From Clostridium algoriphilum (GTDB lineage: Bacteria; Bacillota; Clostridia; Clostridiales; Clostridiaceae), in assembly GCF_020443705.1 (NCBI RefSeq), contig NZ_JAIZZK010000008.1:1-64000 (forward strand): a stretch of DNA of 64,000 bases. The letters are read 5' to 3'. Of this stretch, positions 33,876-41,535 are shown one piece after another. The notes below the pieces were generated by a model that made no database searches, had not been told where the DNA came from, and saw only the letters and a list, made by a program, of their open reading frames with translations. The translations under genes and the position numbers were made by a program. Position 1 is the stretch's first letter, and each line of letters opens with the position of its first letter.

Positions 33876-34733
33876 ATGGAAAATAACAAACAAGATTTGA
33901 TGAGATCTATTCAAATAAAATTTCCACGTTTAAGTAAAGGTCAAAAACTGATAGCTGAATATATTCTAAAACACTATGATAAAGCAGCGTTTATGACAGC
34001 AGCTAAATTAGCTATTAGTGTAGGAGTAAGTGAATCAACTGTAGTAAGATTTGCCGATGAGTTAGGATTTAGTGGTTATCCAAAACTTCAAAAATCTCTT
34101 CAAGAATTAATTAGAAATAAATTAACAACTGTGCAAAGAATTGAATTATCTAATGACTATATGACTCAAGAAAATGCACTAAAGAGTGTATTAAAAGCTG
34201 ATATGGAAAATATTAAAGCTACTTTAGAAAAAATAAATTATCAAACTTTTGAAGATATAGTTAATTCGTTATTTAAAGCTAGAAAAATATACATAATTGG
34301 ACTGAGAGACTCAGCTGCACTAGCTGAATTTTTAGCTTTCTATTTAAATCTTATTTTAGATAATGTTAAGGTAGTTGCCTATGGCGTGAGTGATATATTC
34401 GAGCAGATGCTTAATGTTGATGAACAAGACATAGTGATTGGGATAGGGTTTCCTAGGTATACTACAAGAACAATTGAAGCTCTAGCATTCGCTAGAAGCA
34501 AAAATGCTAAAATCGTAGTAATTACAGATAGTTTATTATCTCCATTAGCAACAAATGCTGACTATACATTAATAGCGCAAAGTAATATGACTTCTTTTGT
34601 TGATTCCTTAGTAGCACCACTTAGTGTAATAAATGCATTAATCATAGCTGTGGGATTAAGAGAAAAAGAAAAAATAACAAGTACATTTTCTACTTTGGAG
34701 AACATATGGGAAAAATATAAAGTTTATCTTTAA
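33876..34733 (+). CDS. RpiR/MurR-family transcriptional regulator (HTH plus SIS)
   Basis: Residues 1-77 are the HTH_6 domain (LAISVGVSESTVVRFADELGFSGYPKLQKSLQ), and residues about 125-260 the SIS sugar-phosphate isomerase fold (IYIIGLRDSAALAEFLAFYL, VIGIGFPRYTTRTIEAL, IVVITDSLLSPLA). RpiR proteins respond to phosphosugars. No sugar transport or catabolic operon is adjacent, so its targets are elsewhere or it regulates itself. The gene is flanked by two strong stem-loops and appears monocistronic. Confidence 0.9.
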   Translation: MENNKQDLMRSIQIKFPRLSKGQKLIAEYILKHYDKAAFMTAAKLAISVGVSESTVVRFADELGFSGYPKLQKSLQELIRNKLTTVQRIELSNDYMTQENALKSVLKADMENIKATLEKINYQTFEDIVNSLFKARKIYIIGLRDSAALAEFLAFYLNLILDNVKVVAYGVSDIFEQMLNVDEQDIVIGIGFPRYTTRTIEALAFARSKNAKIVVITDSLLSPLATNADYTLIAQSNMTSFVDSLVAPLSVINALIIAVGLREKEKITSTFSTLENIWEKYKVYL

Positions 34734-34812
34734 AGTAATTGTGAATAACATCACTCATTAACATAATATATATTCAATCTTACATACTTGTTTATAAACA
34801 AAGCATACCATT

Positions 34813-34862
34813 AATAAGTCTACACTCCTTTAAAAAGATAATAAAAGGAGTGTAGACTTATT
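34813..34862 (+). terminator. 19-bp perfect stem-loop behind the RpiR gene
   Basis: AATAAGTCTACACTCCTTT pairs exactly with 34844-34862. The following sequence is ATATTG rather than a T run, so the stem is clear but termination efficiency is uncertain. Confidence 0.65.
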
Positions 34863-34975
34863 ATATTGCTCGATCTACTAATATTTTTACTACACATATG
34901 TTCCTATTTGATAAGTAATTCCTACCCGTTTTTTCTTAGGCTACCTAAAAATGCATAATTTTACGAATAGATCTT

Positions 34976-35095
34976 TCTGGAGTGACTGGCACGTTACACC
35001 AGAAATTAATACTCTAAATAATTTGCCTCTATGGAATGCTGAATAATAATTAAGTCCAGTGGAAAAGATAACCCGCTGGATTAATTATTATTCAG
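34976..35095. ncRNA. Structured intergenic region, possible non-coding RNA
   Basis: Two hairpins lie in tandem without an ORF: an imperfect one (TCTGGAGTGAC with GTTACACCAGA, 34976-35003) and a long one (CTGAATAATAATTAA plus TCCAG at 35039-35059 with CTGGATTAATTATTATTCAG at 35076-35095). Base composition is less AT-biased than the flanks, and mismatches are wobble or bulge types. The strand is not decided. I do not recognise an Rfam family. The surrounding gap from 34734 to 35196 otherwise contains only the RpiR stem-loop. Confidence 0.35.
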
Positions 35096-35196
35096 GATCT
35101 TCTGCATACCGAAAGTTGCATCTTAAAATTTTAACTTGAATAAAATATGATTATATTGGCAATATTAATAATTAGAAGTATTGTGAGGTGATAATA

Positions 35197-35385
35197 ATGA
35201 ATGAACATAACATGCATGCAATGCACCAGGGTCATAATGATAGTATAGGTTGCTCTGTTAATGAATGTAAATTCCATGACGGTGGAGTAAATTACTGTAC
35301 ACTAAAAGAAATTCAAGTGGTGAAACATGAACCCGAAGCAAAAACAGTAGAATGTACAGATTGTGGAAGCTTTGCAAAGCAGTAA
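35197..35385 (+). CDS. DUF1540 small cysteine-rich protein
   Basis: The 62-residue protein has the DUF1540 pattern IGCSVNECKFHDGGVNYCTLKEIQV...TVECTDCGSFAKQ, with cysteines placed to bind a metal. Function is unknown; members are common in clostridia, sometimes duplicated and linked with sporulation genes. A His/Met-rich start (MNEHNMHAMHQGHN) adds possible metal ligands. The ATG at 35197 is eight bases after GAGG; the in-frame GTG at 35188 overlaps the site. A strong terminator follows. Confidence 0.88.
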   Translation: MNEHNMHAMHQGHNDSIGCSVNECKFHDGGVNYCTLKEIQVVKHEPEAKTVECTDCGSFAKQ

Positions 35386-35400
35386 AACTATATACTGTTT

Positions 35401-35440
35401 AAAAGGGGCACCTCCTTATAGTGGAGGTGCCCCTTTTATA
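35401..35440 (+). terminator. Strong terminator behind DUF1540 gene
   Basis: AAAAGGGGCACCTCC pairs with GGAGGTGCCCCTTTT, a GC-rich 15-bp stem followed by TTTTATA. Confidence 0.93.
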
Positions 35441-35483
35441 GGTAAATAACAAATATTCAATTAATAAAAACGGTGTTCTTCAT

Positions 35484-35574
35484 AAACTGGTACCTATAGA
35501 CTAAACACTTATAAAAAAAGTGTTTAGTCTATAGGTGCTTTTTTTAACAATGTCCTTGACATAAGTACCAGTTT
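35484..35574 (+). terminator. Nested inverted repeats at the end of the ribbon-helix-helix gene
   Basis: An inner stem of about 18 bp (ACCTATAGACTAAACACTT, 35492-35510, with 35518-35536) is followed by T7 on the plus strand. An outer repeat AAACTGGTAC (35484-35493) / GTACCAGTTT (35565-35574) encloses it, the right arm lying inside the small gene at 35544. The T run is on the strand opposite to that gene. Confidence 0.6.
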
Positions 35575-35711
35575 AATCTGCTACTCTTCTTATATTTTTC
35601 TTTAATTAATTGTTCAATCTCTTTTGTCATTGTTCTGCCTTCATCCTCACATAATTTCTGGAGCATATCTTTAATAGTTTGAGATGTTCTTATATTTATC
35701 CTAGTTATCAT
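35544..35711 (-). CDS. Small ribbon-helix-helix (Arc/CopG-like) protein
   Basis: A 55-residue frame begins MITRINIRTSQTIKDMLQKL and continues CEDEGRTMTKEIEQLIKEKYK. This is a typical ribbon-helix-helix unit: one beta strand (RINIRTS) and two helices. Its ATG overlaps the stop of the upstream 61-codon gene as ATGA, showing translational coupling. Such proteins are DNA-binding repressors and often antitoxins. The short tail SSRLNWYLCQGHC ends next to a stem-loop. Confidence 0.7.
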   Translation of the reverse strand: MITRINIRTSQTIKDMLQKLCEDEGRTMTKEIEQLIKEKYKKSSRLNWYLCQGHC

Positions 35712-35893
35712 AACTTACCAATTAATTCATCGTTAAATCCTTCTATCGCTTTTTGTGATTCCCTAAATCCGAATATCACACCTATTTTAAAGTCTTCACT
35801 CATATCAAGCGATGGTGCAACTTCATTAAAGGATTCTATTTGTTTCTCCAACAACTGAACACATTCTATTATTTTAATGTCTATATCAACCAC
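35708..35893 (-). CDS. Small hypothetical protein coupled to the RHH gene
   Basis: The 61-residue acidic, helical protein (IKIIECVQLLEKQIESFNEV, SEDFKIGVIFGFRESQKAIEGF) was not recognised. It overlaps the RHH gene by four bases. The start is uncertain: the GTG at 35893 overlaps the AAAGGAG site, and no ATG exists downstream in frame, so an unusual start (ATA/ATT) cannot be excluded. A toxin-antitoxin-like partner is possible, but no toxin signature is visible. Confidence 0.5.
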   Translation of the reverse strand: MVDIDIKIIECVQLLEKQIESFNEVAPSLDMSEDFKIGVIFGFRESQKAIEGFNDELIGKL

Positions 35894-35912
35894 TCCTTTT
35901 TATTGTACTTAT

Positions 35913-35935
35913 AGTGTGTATTAGTGCCACACAAT
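35913..35935 (-). promoter_or_regulatory. TGTGT/ACACA dyad upstream of the small gene pair
   Basis: TGTGT (35915-35919) and ACACA (35929-35933) are inverted with nine bases between, inside the presumed promoter with a TATAAG-like -10. The position suits an operator for the encoded ribbon-helix-helix protein. Confidence 0.35.
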
Positions 35936-36047
35936 ATACATCAGATTAAAGGGGTAAGAAGTGAGTGGAAATCTATCAATTAGTTAGTATTCGTTAGAAA
36001 ATGTCCGGAATAAGGGGAGCAGTCCGTAATTATATGGTAAATTGCTA

Positions 36048-36076
36048 TTGCATTTTAACTATTCTTACACTATACT
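36048..36076 (+). promoter_or_regulatory. Promoter of the flavodiiron fusion gene
   Basis: TTGCAT (36048-36053), 17 bases and TATACT (36071-36076), about 50 bases before the start codon. Confidence 0.6.
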
Positions 36077-36125
36077 ATTAACTAATAACTGTTATTTACA
36101 AATAATCATTAAAGGAGAGATATAA

Positions 36126-38675
36126 ATGAAAGCATTAGAAGTGAAGAAAGATATATACTGGGTAGGTGCACTAGACCCTAATCTTAGAATTTTTGATATA
36201 ATTATGTATACCCCTTTTGGTACTACTTATAACTCATATGTAGTTAAAGGTAGTAAAAAAACTGCAGTGTTTGAAACCGTAAAAGAGAGATTTTTTGATG
36301 AATACTTAGAAAGATTAATTTCTTTAAACATTAAAGTAGAAGACATTGACTATATAGTAGTAGATCATACTGAGCCAGACCATGCAGGTTCAGTAGGAAA
36401 ACTCTTAGAAATTGCTAAAAACGCTAAAGTTGTAGGTTCACCTGCAGCCATCCAATTCCTTAAGGAAATCATAAATAGAGACTTTGAATACATAACTGTA
36501 GGAGATGGAGATACTCTAGATCTTGGAAATAAAACATTATCCTTTATTTCAGCGCCTTTTCTTCATTGGCCAGATTCAATTTATACATATGTTGTTGAAG
36601 ACAAGCTTCTTATAACTTGTGATTCCTTTGGAAGTCATTACGCAAGTGAGGCAGTATTTAATGATTTAAACGAGAGTGAGGAAAATTACAGAGAAGCCTT
36701 AAAATATTACTTTGATGCTATTATGGGACCCTTTAAGCCTTATGTTTTACAAGCTATAGAGAAAATTAAAGATCTTCCAATAGACGTAATTTGTCCAGGT
36801 CATGGACCTGTTTTAAGAGATAATCCTTTAAACATAGTAAATCAATACAAACAGTGGAGCCTTCCAGAAAAAGCTACTGAAGTACCAGAAGTTACTCTAT
36901 GCTATGTCTCAGCTTATGGCTATACGGAATCTATAGCTAAGAAAATAGAAGAGGGAATAAACTCTAATTCTAATTACAAAGTTAATATGTATGATGTTAT
37001 TCATCATGACATGAATGATATTTTAGCAAGTATAGGTAAATCTGAGGGAATCTTATTTGGTACGCCTACAATAAACGGAGACGCTTTAAAACCAATATGG
37101 GATATTTTAATAAATCTAAATCCTATAGTTCATGGTGGAAAAGTAGCTTCTGCATTTGGTTCTTATGGTTGGAGTGGAGAAGGTGTTCCTAATGTAGTAG
37201 ATAGATTGAAGCAAATCAATCTTGATTTATATCCTTCAATGATGACTAACTTTAAGCCTTCTGAAAAAGATTTAAACTTTGCTTATAAATTTGGTGAAAG
37301 TTTTGCTGCGAAGATAGCTGAAAATATAAAAATAAGAAACACTCCGGTTAAACCTTCTACAGAAAAAAGATGGAAATGCGTAGTTTGTGGAGAAGAATTT
37401 GATGGACAAAGACCACCTGAAATATGTCCTGCTTGTGGCGCAAGTGCAGATCAATTTATTGAGGTATCAGAAGAAGTGATAACTTTTAGCTCCGATAAAA
37501 AAGAGAAATTTTTAATTATTGGTAACGGAGCTGCTGGATATTATGCTGCTGATGCTATAAGAAAAAGAAATAAACAATGTGCTATAGAAATAATATCTAA
37601 TGAAGAACAATTAACTTACTACAGACCTTCTATTTCTGATGGTATAAGTGAAGATCTTAAAGATGATACTTTCTACCTCTCTCCAAAAGAGTGGTATGAA
37701 GAAAATAACATAACTCTTAACTTAGGAGTACAAGTTGAAAGCATAAACACTAAGGAAAAACAAGTACTACTAAAGGATGGTATATCTATAAATTTTGATA
37801 AATTAATTTTAGCAAACGGAAGTCAAAACCGCATGATTCCGACTGATGGAATAGATAAACAAGGAGTATTTACTTTAAGAGATCTAAAGAACTTAAAAGC
37901 AATTAAAGATAAGATGAAAACTGCTAAGAGTGCGGTAATTGTAGGTGGTGGACTTTTAGGACTTGAAGCAGCATATGAAATAAAAAAGGCTGGTATTAAA
38001 GTTTCTGTAGTTGAATTCAGTGACTCCTTGCTTGGTAAACAGTTAGATAATGAAGGCAGCCTTACACTTAAAGCTGCAGTTGAAAATGAAGATATACAAG
38101 TTGTATTAGGTGACTCAGTAACCGTTATTAACGGTGAAAACTCTGTTACATCAGTCACTCTCAAAAGCGGAAAAACAATTGATGCAAGTATGGTCCTATT
38201 CTCAACAGGAATTGCACCAAACAAAAATATAGCTGATGAAACCAATATAGACACTAACCGCGGTATATTAGTTAATGAAAAGATGGAGACAAATGTTAAA
38301 GATATATATGCATGTGGTGATATTGCAGAATACGCAGGCACAGTATATGGTAACTGGCCTGCCGCTGTAGATATGGGGAAAATTGCAGGTACAAATGCAG
38401 TAGGAGACCACAAAGACTACGTGCACGCAACAGGTGTCATATCATTTAATGCTATGGGACTTGAGCTCTTATCTGTAGGTGAAATATCTAAAGAACAATT
38501 TAAAGCTGTCAGCTCGAAGGATAGCGAAAACAATGTATACAAAAAACTATTCTTTAATAAAAATGTTTTAACCGGTGGAATTATAATTGGAGACAACAAA
38601 TCCTCCGCTAATTTAATAACTGACATTGAAGGCTCGAAAACACTTGAAGAAGTACTAAAAGGCAATTTAATTTAG
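36126..38675 (+). CDS. fdpF: Class F flavodiiron protein: FDP-rubredoxin-NADH:rubredoxin oxidoreductase fusion (849 aa)
   Basis: One polypeptide carries a complete oxygen-reducing chain. Residues 1-250 are the metallo-beta-lactamase-like diiron domain with HTEPDHAG (near 80-87), LHWPDSIYTY, CDSFGSHYA and CPGHGP. Residues about 257-400 are the FMN flavodoxin domain (SAYGYTESIAKKIEEG). Residues about 415-452 form rubredoxin (WKCVVCGEEFDG and ICPACGASADQF). Residues 460-849 are an FAD/NADH oxidoreductase (IIGNGAAGYYAADAI, GGGLLGLEAAYEIKKAG, ACGDIAEY). The protein reduces O2 (or NO) with NADH, protecting an anaerobe. The start has AAGGAGAG about six bases upstream. It is followed at 54 bp by a thioesterase gene. 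Confidence 0.95.
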   Translation: MKALEVKKDIYWVGALDPNLRIFDIIMYTPFGTTYNSYVVKGSKKTAVFETVKERFFDEYLERLISLNIKVEDIDYIVVDHTEPDHAGSVGKLLEIAKNAKVVGSPAAIQFLKEIINRDFEYITVGDGDTLDLGNKTLSFISAPFLHWPDSIYTYVVEDKLLITCDSFGSHYASEAVFNDLNESEENYREALKYYFDAIMGPFKPYVLQAIEKIKDLPIDVICPGHGPVLRDNPLNIVNQYKQWSLPEKATEVPEVTLCYVSAYGYTESIAKKIEEGINSNSNYKVNMYDVIHHDMNDILASIGKSEGILFGTPTINGDALKPIWDILINLNPIVHGGKVASAFGSYGWSGEGVPNVVDRLKQINLDLYPSMMTNFKPSEKDLNFAYKFGESFAAKIAENIKIRNTPVKPSTEKRWKCVVCGEEFDGQRPPEICPACGASADQFIEVSEEVITFSSDKKEKFLIIGNGAAGYYAADAIRKRNKQCAIEIISNEEQLTYYRPSISDGISEDLKDDTFYLSPKEWYEENNITLNLGVQVESINTKEKQVLLKDGISINFDKLILANGSQNRMIPTDGIDKQGVFTLRDLKNLKAIKDKMKTAKSAVIVGGGLLGLEAAYEIKKAGIKVSVVEFSDSLLGKQLDNEGSLTLKAAVENEDIQVVLGDSVTVINGENSVTSVTLKSGKTIDASMVLFSTGIAPNKNIADETNIDTNRGILVNEKMETNVKDIYACGDIAEYAGTVYGNWPAAVDMGKIAGTNAVGDHKDYVHATGVISFNAMGLELLSVGEISKEQFKAVSSKDSENNVYKKLFFNKNVLTGGIIIGDNKSSANLITDIEGSKTLEEVLKGNLI

Positions 38676-38729
38676 TCACAGAGGGCTACTTCAGCTAAAG
38701 CGAATAATACAAATATAAGGAGGCAATAA

Positions 38730-39239
38730 ATGGAAAAATCATCAAGAGACTCTGAACTAACACTCGGCCAGGTAATGCTTCCAAGCCATTCTAATGTAGC
38801 AGGTAATGTATTTGGTGGAGAAATCTTAAAAATTATGGATTCGGTTGCTTATGCAGTTGCAATGAAGCATTCAGAGGGTAATGTGGTTACTGCAAGAATT
38901 GATGAAATTATGTTTCATCAACCAATCTTTATAGGTTCGGTAGTAAAGTGTAACGGAAAAGTTGTATTTACGGGTAAAAGCTCTATCGAAGTTTGTATTA
39001 CTGTAGACGTGGATGATATACAAAACAGAAAAATATGTTATAGGGTTCTTACTGCTTACTTTACTATGGTAGCAGTTGATGAGAATAATAAACCGAAAAC
39101 TATACCACAGTTAGAGTTAATTGATGAAGAAGAAATAATAGAATTTAGTAAAGGCAAAGAGCGATATGAAAAAAGAAAATTAAAGAATAAACAAAATGGA
39201 AATCAAAAACCGACTGCTTGTTTCGCCTATGTTAAGTGA
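38730..39239 (+). CDS. Acyl-CoA thioesterase, hotdog fold
   Basis: The 169-residue single-hotdog protein has GNVFGGEILKIMDSVAYAVAMKHSEGNVVTARIDEIMFHQPI, a typical YciA/BFIT-like acyl-CoA hydrolase core. GKSSIEVCITVDV and YRVLTAYFTMVAVDE follow, then a basic tail. It hydrolyses acyl-CoA; chain specificity cannot be deduced. It has its own AAGGAGG site, six to eight bases before ATG, and may be read from the flavodiiron promoter since there is no terminator between. Confidence 0.9.
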   Translation: MEKSSRDSELTLGQVMLPSHSNVAGNVFGGEILKIMDSVAYAVAMKHSEGNVVTARIDEIMFHQPIFIGSVVKCNGKVVFTGKSSIEVCITVDVDDIQNRKICYRVLTAYFTMVAVDENNKPKTIPQLELIDEEEIIEFSKGKERYEKRKLKNKQNGNQKPTACFAYVK

Positions 39240-39342
39240 ATACGCAGATGAAGATGCTAACCTTACAGAAAGATAGATAATAAGATATTATGAAGAGAAA
39301 GAAGAGTATCCTATTTAATTAATATACTTCTTTATTTTAATG

Positions 39343-39392
39343 AACACTTCCTTTAAAATTTTATTGTACAAATAAAAAAATAAGGAAGTGTT
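39343..39392 (+). terminator. Inverted repeat behind the thioesterase gene
   Basis: AACACTTCCTT (39343-39353) pairs with AAGGAAGTGTT (39382-39392) around an AT-rich 28-base loop. A T run is lacking after it. Confidence 0.5.
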
Positions 39393-39443
39393 ATTAAACG
39401 TACTATTTACATAAGTTGATTTTCACCTGTAGGAATTTGTTAG

Positions 39444-39917
39444 TTAATTATTTTGTTTTAGTTTAAAGAACCATTCATAATATTTTCTAGTGCAGTAAAA
39501 AGTAATAAAAAGTGAACTCCATGTTATATACCAAGTCCAGTGTATGTATTTCAAAAGATCCGTATTCTTTTCTACAAATATTTCTATAGCTGTCATTGTA
39601 GTACAGAAATAGAAGTAGTACATAAACTGACCGAAGGCGCTTTTCTTTTTGGGATAGTGAATATTGAATATTGCACTAAGAGAAGGATATACAAAATATT
39701 CAAAGGTAAAATTTGATTTGGTGGCATAGGAAAATAGCCTAACTGGATATTCTATAAGTTTAAATTGTACTACAATTAAACCAAGTATCCATGCGAGAAA
39801 TTGTTTGAAGGAAAATGCTACACTCGCTTCTCTAATTTTGTTTTTAGGGATAAACTTCACTAACAAACCTATTGTTACAATACATCCAATGACTATAAGT
39901 ATATAATTTCTATTCAT
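39444..39917 (-). CDS. Multi-helix membrane protein, CBO0543-like
   Basis: The 157-residue protein has four or five hydrophobic helices and aromatic-rich loops (YIHWTWYITWSSLFITFYCTR). Start at ATG 39917 is set by GGAGG six to seven bases upstream; the longer in-frame version begins without a site. It resembles the neighbouring gene at 40026 in size and style; both look like the CBO0543 family of unknown function in clostridia and bacilli. The family call is from memory of the pattern and moderate only. Confidence 0.6.
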   Translation of the reverse strand: MNRNYILIVIGCIVTIGLLVKFIPKNKIREASVAFSFKQFLAWILGLIVVQFKLIEYPVRLFSYATKSNFTFEYFVYPSLSAIFNIHYPKKKSAFGQFMYYFYFCTTMTAIEIFVEKNTDLLKYIHWTWYITWSSLFITFYCTRKYYEWFFKLKQNN

Positions 39918-40025
39918 AGTAATTCCTCCGATTAAGTTACTCGTATTCTTGCTTAGGTTGTAATCTAAAACCATTCTTTTACTATCATTACTGATGATCT
40001 ATATAATATAAAGCTTTAATTCATT

Positions 40026-40532
40026 TTATTTTATGCTATTATATGGTATTCTCATTAAAAAAAATAAAATATGAGGACTCAAGAGTGCAATAATCCAAGC
40101 ATATAACGGTTTTTTATAATGAAGATATACTATTGAGAATAATGTATAATTAAATATGATAGAAAGCCATATACTCCAACCGTTATGGTGAGTGAAATAA
40201 CCAAATTTGAGACCAATAAATTCTGCCATAGTGAAAATAGCAACATAAAATGAAATATGAGTAATGATTTTTGTTATTTTCTTTGGAAAATTAGGGATAA
40301 ATAGCATTACTATACTTGGATATACTGTTATACAAATAAATAAATCACCAAACGTATGATTTAATATTTTTGTTTCATGCAACCATAATATATGATTATA
40401 TGTTAAAAGAATACAGACAACATTACTCAAAATAAGAAATAAAATTGTTGAATAATATTTTCTCCAATTTCTCCAATCCCCTAACTTGTAGCAGATAACA
40501 ATAGATACAACTGCAAGAAATATATGATACAT
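40026..40532 (-). CDS. Multi-helix membrane protein, CBO0543-like
   Basis: The 168-residue protein has five hydrophobic helices and the segment DWRNWRKYYSTILFLILSNVV followed by YNHILW, typical of CBO0543-type proteins. Charged residues are scarce outside short loops. Function is unknown. It lies about 110 bp upstream of the similar gene at 39444 on the same strand, and the two may be old duplicates or co-transcribed. Confidence 0.65.
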   Translation of the reverse strand: MYHIFLAVVSIVICYKLGDWRNWRKYYSTILFLILSNVVCILLTYNHILWLHETKILNHTFGDLFICITVYPSIVMLFIPNFPKKITKIITHISFYVAIFTMAEFIGLKFGYFTHHNGWSIWLSIIFNYTLFSIVYLHYKKPLYAWIIALLSPHILFFLMRIPYNSIK

Positions 40533-40755
40533 AGAAACACCTACCTAACCAACATTAATGATAGTTAATAGTAATTAACTCATATTATTATTAATACCCT
40601 AATTTATTAGAAGTATAATATTAATTTTTATAATATACCATAAATAAAAAACAAGTATTAATACTTAAAGTTTGATAATGAAACTTTTAAAGAGGAAGAA
40701 TTTATTTTAACAAGTGCTGGCATTATCGATATAACTAAAAAATAAAATTAGGGTA

Positions 40756-40784
40756 TTACATGAATGAAAATATTATGTTATACT
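40756..40784 (+). promoter_or_regulatory. Promoter firing directly into a terminator
   Basis: TTACAT (40756-40761), exactly 17 bases and TATACT (40779-40784). The expected transcription start (about 40790) coincides with the left arm of the terminator hairpin that follows. Confidence 0.6.
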
Positions 40785-40788
40785 ACTC

Positions 40789-40841
40789 AAAGCGCTGTAC
40801 CTGACGGTCATATCAATATCGTCGATACAGCGCTTTTTTTG
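40789..40841 (+). terminator. Leader terminator upstream of the DUF2798 gene
   Basis: AAAGCGCTGTA (40789-40799) pairs with TACAGCGCTTT (40826-40836), followed by T7 in total. The loop contains a second small pairing (GACG/CGTC). It lies between the promoter and the GGAGG of the next gene. Confidence 0.85.
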
Positions 40842-40867
40842 ATTTAAATAAAAGCAAGGAGGAAATT

Positions 40868-41383
40868 ATGGAAAAATGTATGCCTAGAAATGGAAAAGAA
40901 GGGTTGGTCTATGGGGGTGTTATATGTGCATTGACTTGCACATTCATGGCAACCATGAATATTTGTATCAGTATGGGTGGAGTATCAAAGGTAGCTCTAA
41001 TTACATCAATAAAGTTATTTCCGGTGCTTTTTATAGCCGCTATGCTTATTGAGACATTCATTGTAGGAAAGATAGCGGGTAAACTAACAGGCGTTTTTTG
41101 TGCACCAAAAGATAGTTTGAATGCTCATATTCTGTTTAGGACATTCTTTACTGTTATTGGTATGTCCATGATTATGACAAATGTAGGAGCAGGTATAGGA
41201 ACCGGGTTCAGTATGGAACTTTTTAAAAATTTTCCAATCGCTTGGCCACGTAACTTTTGTATAGTTATATTTTTGGAACTGCTTATTGTGCAGCCTATTG
41301 CAAGAAACATGATGAGAATGATACACAAGAACCAAGAGAATCGTCAAGCTAATGAAGATGATTTAGATAAGATGATAGTTTAA
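40868..41383 (+). CDS. DUF2798 membrane protein
   Basis: The 171-residue protein has four hydrophobic helices arranged as two DUF2798-like halves (GGVICALTCTFMATMNICIS and FRTFFTVIGMSMIMTNVGAG), each followed by a conserved proline-containing helix (FPVLFIAAMLIETFIVGKIA; FPIAWPRNFCIVIFLELLIV). Function is unknown. GGAGG precedes the ATG by about six bases. The strong hairpin in its leader suggests control by premature termination. Confidence 0.8.
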   Translation: MEKCMPRNGKEGLVYGGVICALTCTFMATMNICISMGGVSKVALITSIKLFPVLFIAAMLIETFIVGKIAGKLTGVFCAPKDSLNAHILFRTFFTVIGMSMIMTNVGAGIGTGFSMELFKNFPIAWPRNFCIVIFLELLIVQPIARNMMRMIHKNQENRQANEDDLDKMIV

Positions 41384-41472
41384 GTGCATAGAAACAAAAA
41401 TGTTAATGATAAGAACGCTGACTTAAGTGGCCTGTATATATAGTTCTTCTAGACATAAAAATACTTCCATTA

Positions 41473-41508
41473 AAATAGATAGATTTTTATTATTTAATCT
41501 ATCTACTT
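41473..41508. terminator. Inverted repeat between convergent DUF2798 and chemoreceptor genes
   Basis: AAATAGATAGATT pairs with AATCTATCTACTT (one mismatch at the base) around a ten-base AT loop; a short T run is seen on the minus strand. Confidence 0.55.
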
Positions 41509-41535
41509 TAAGGGGAGTTTATCACGTTATTTATT

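Noticed and set aside
37823-38413. Large minus-strand ORF within the flavodiiron gene
   Set aside because: It is a shadow of the oxidoreductase domain on the other strand, Ser/Pro/Ile-rich without any motif.
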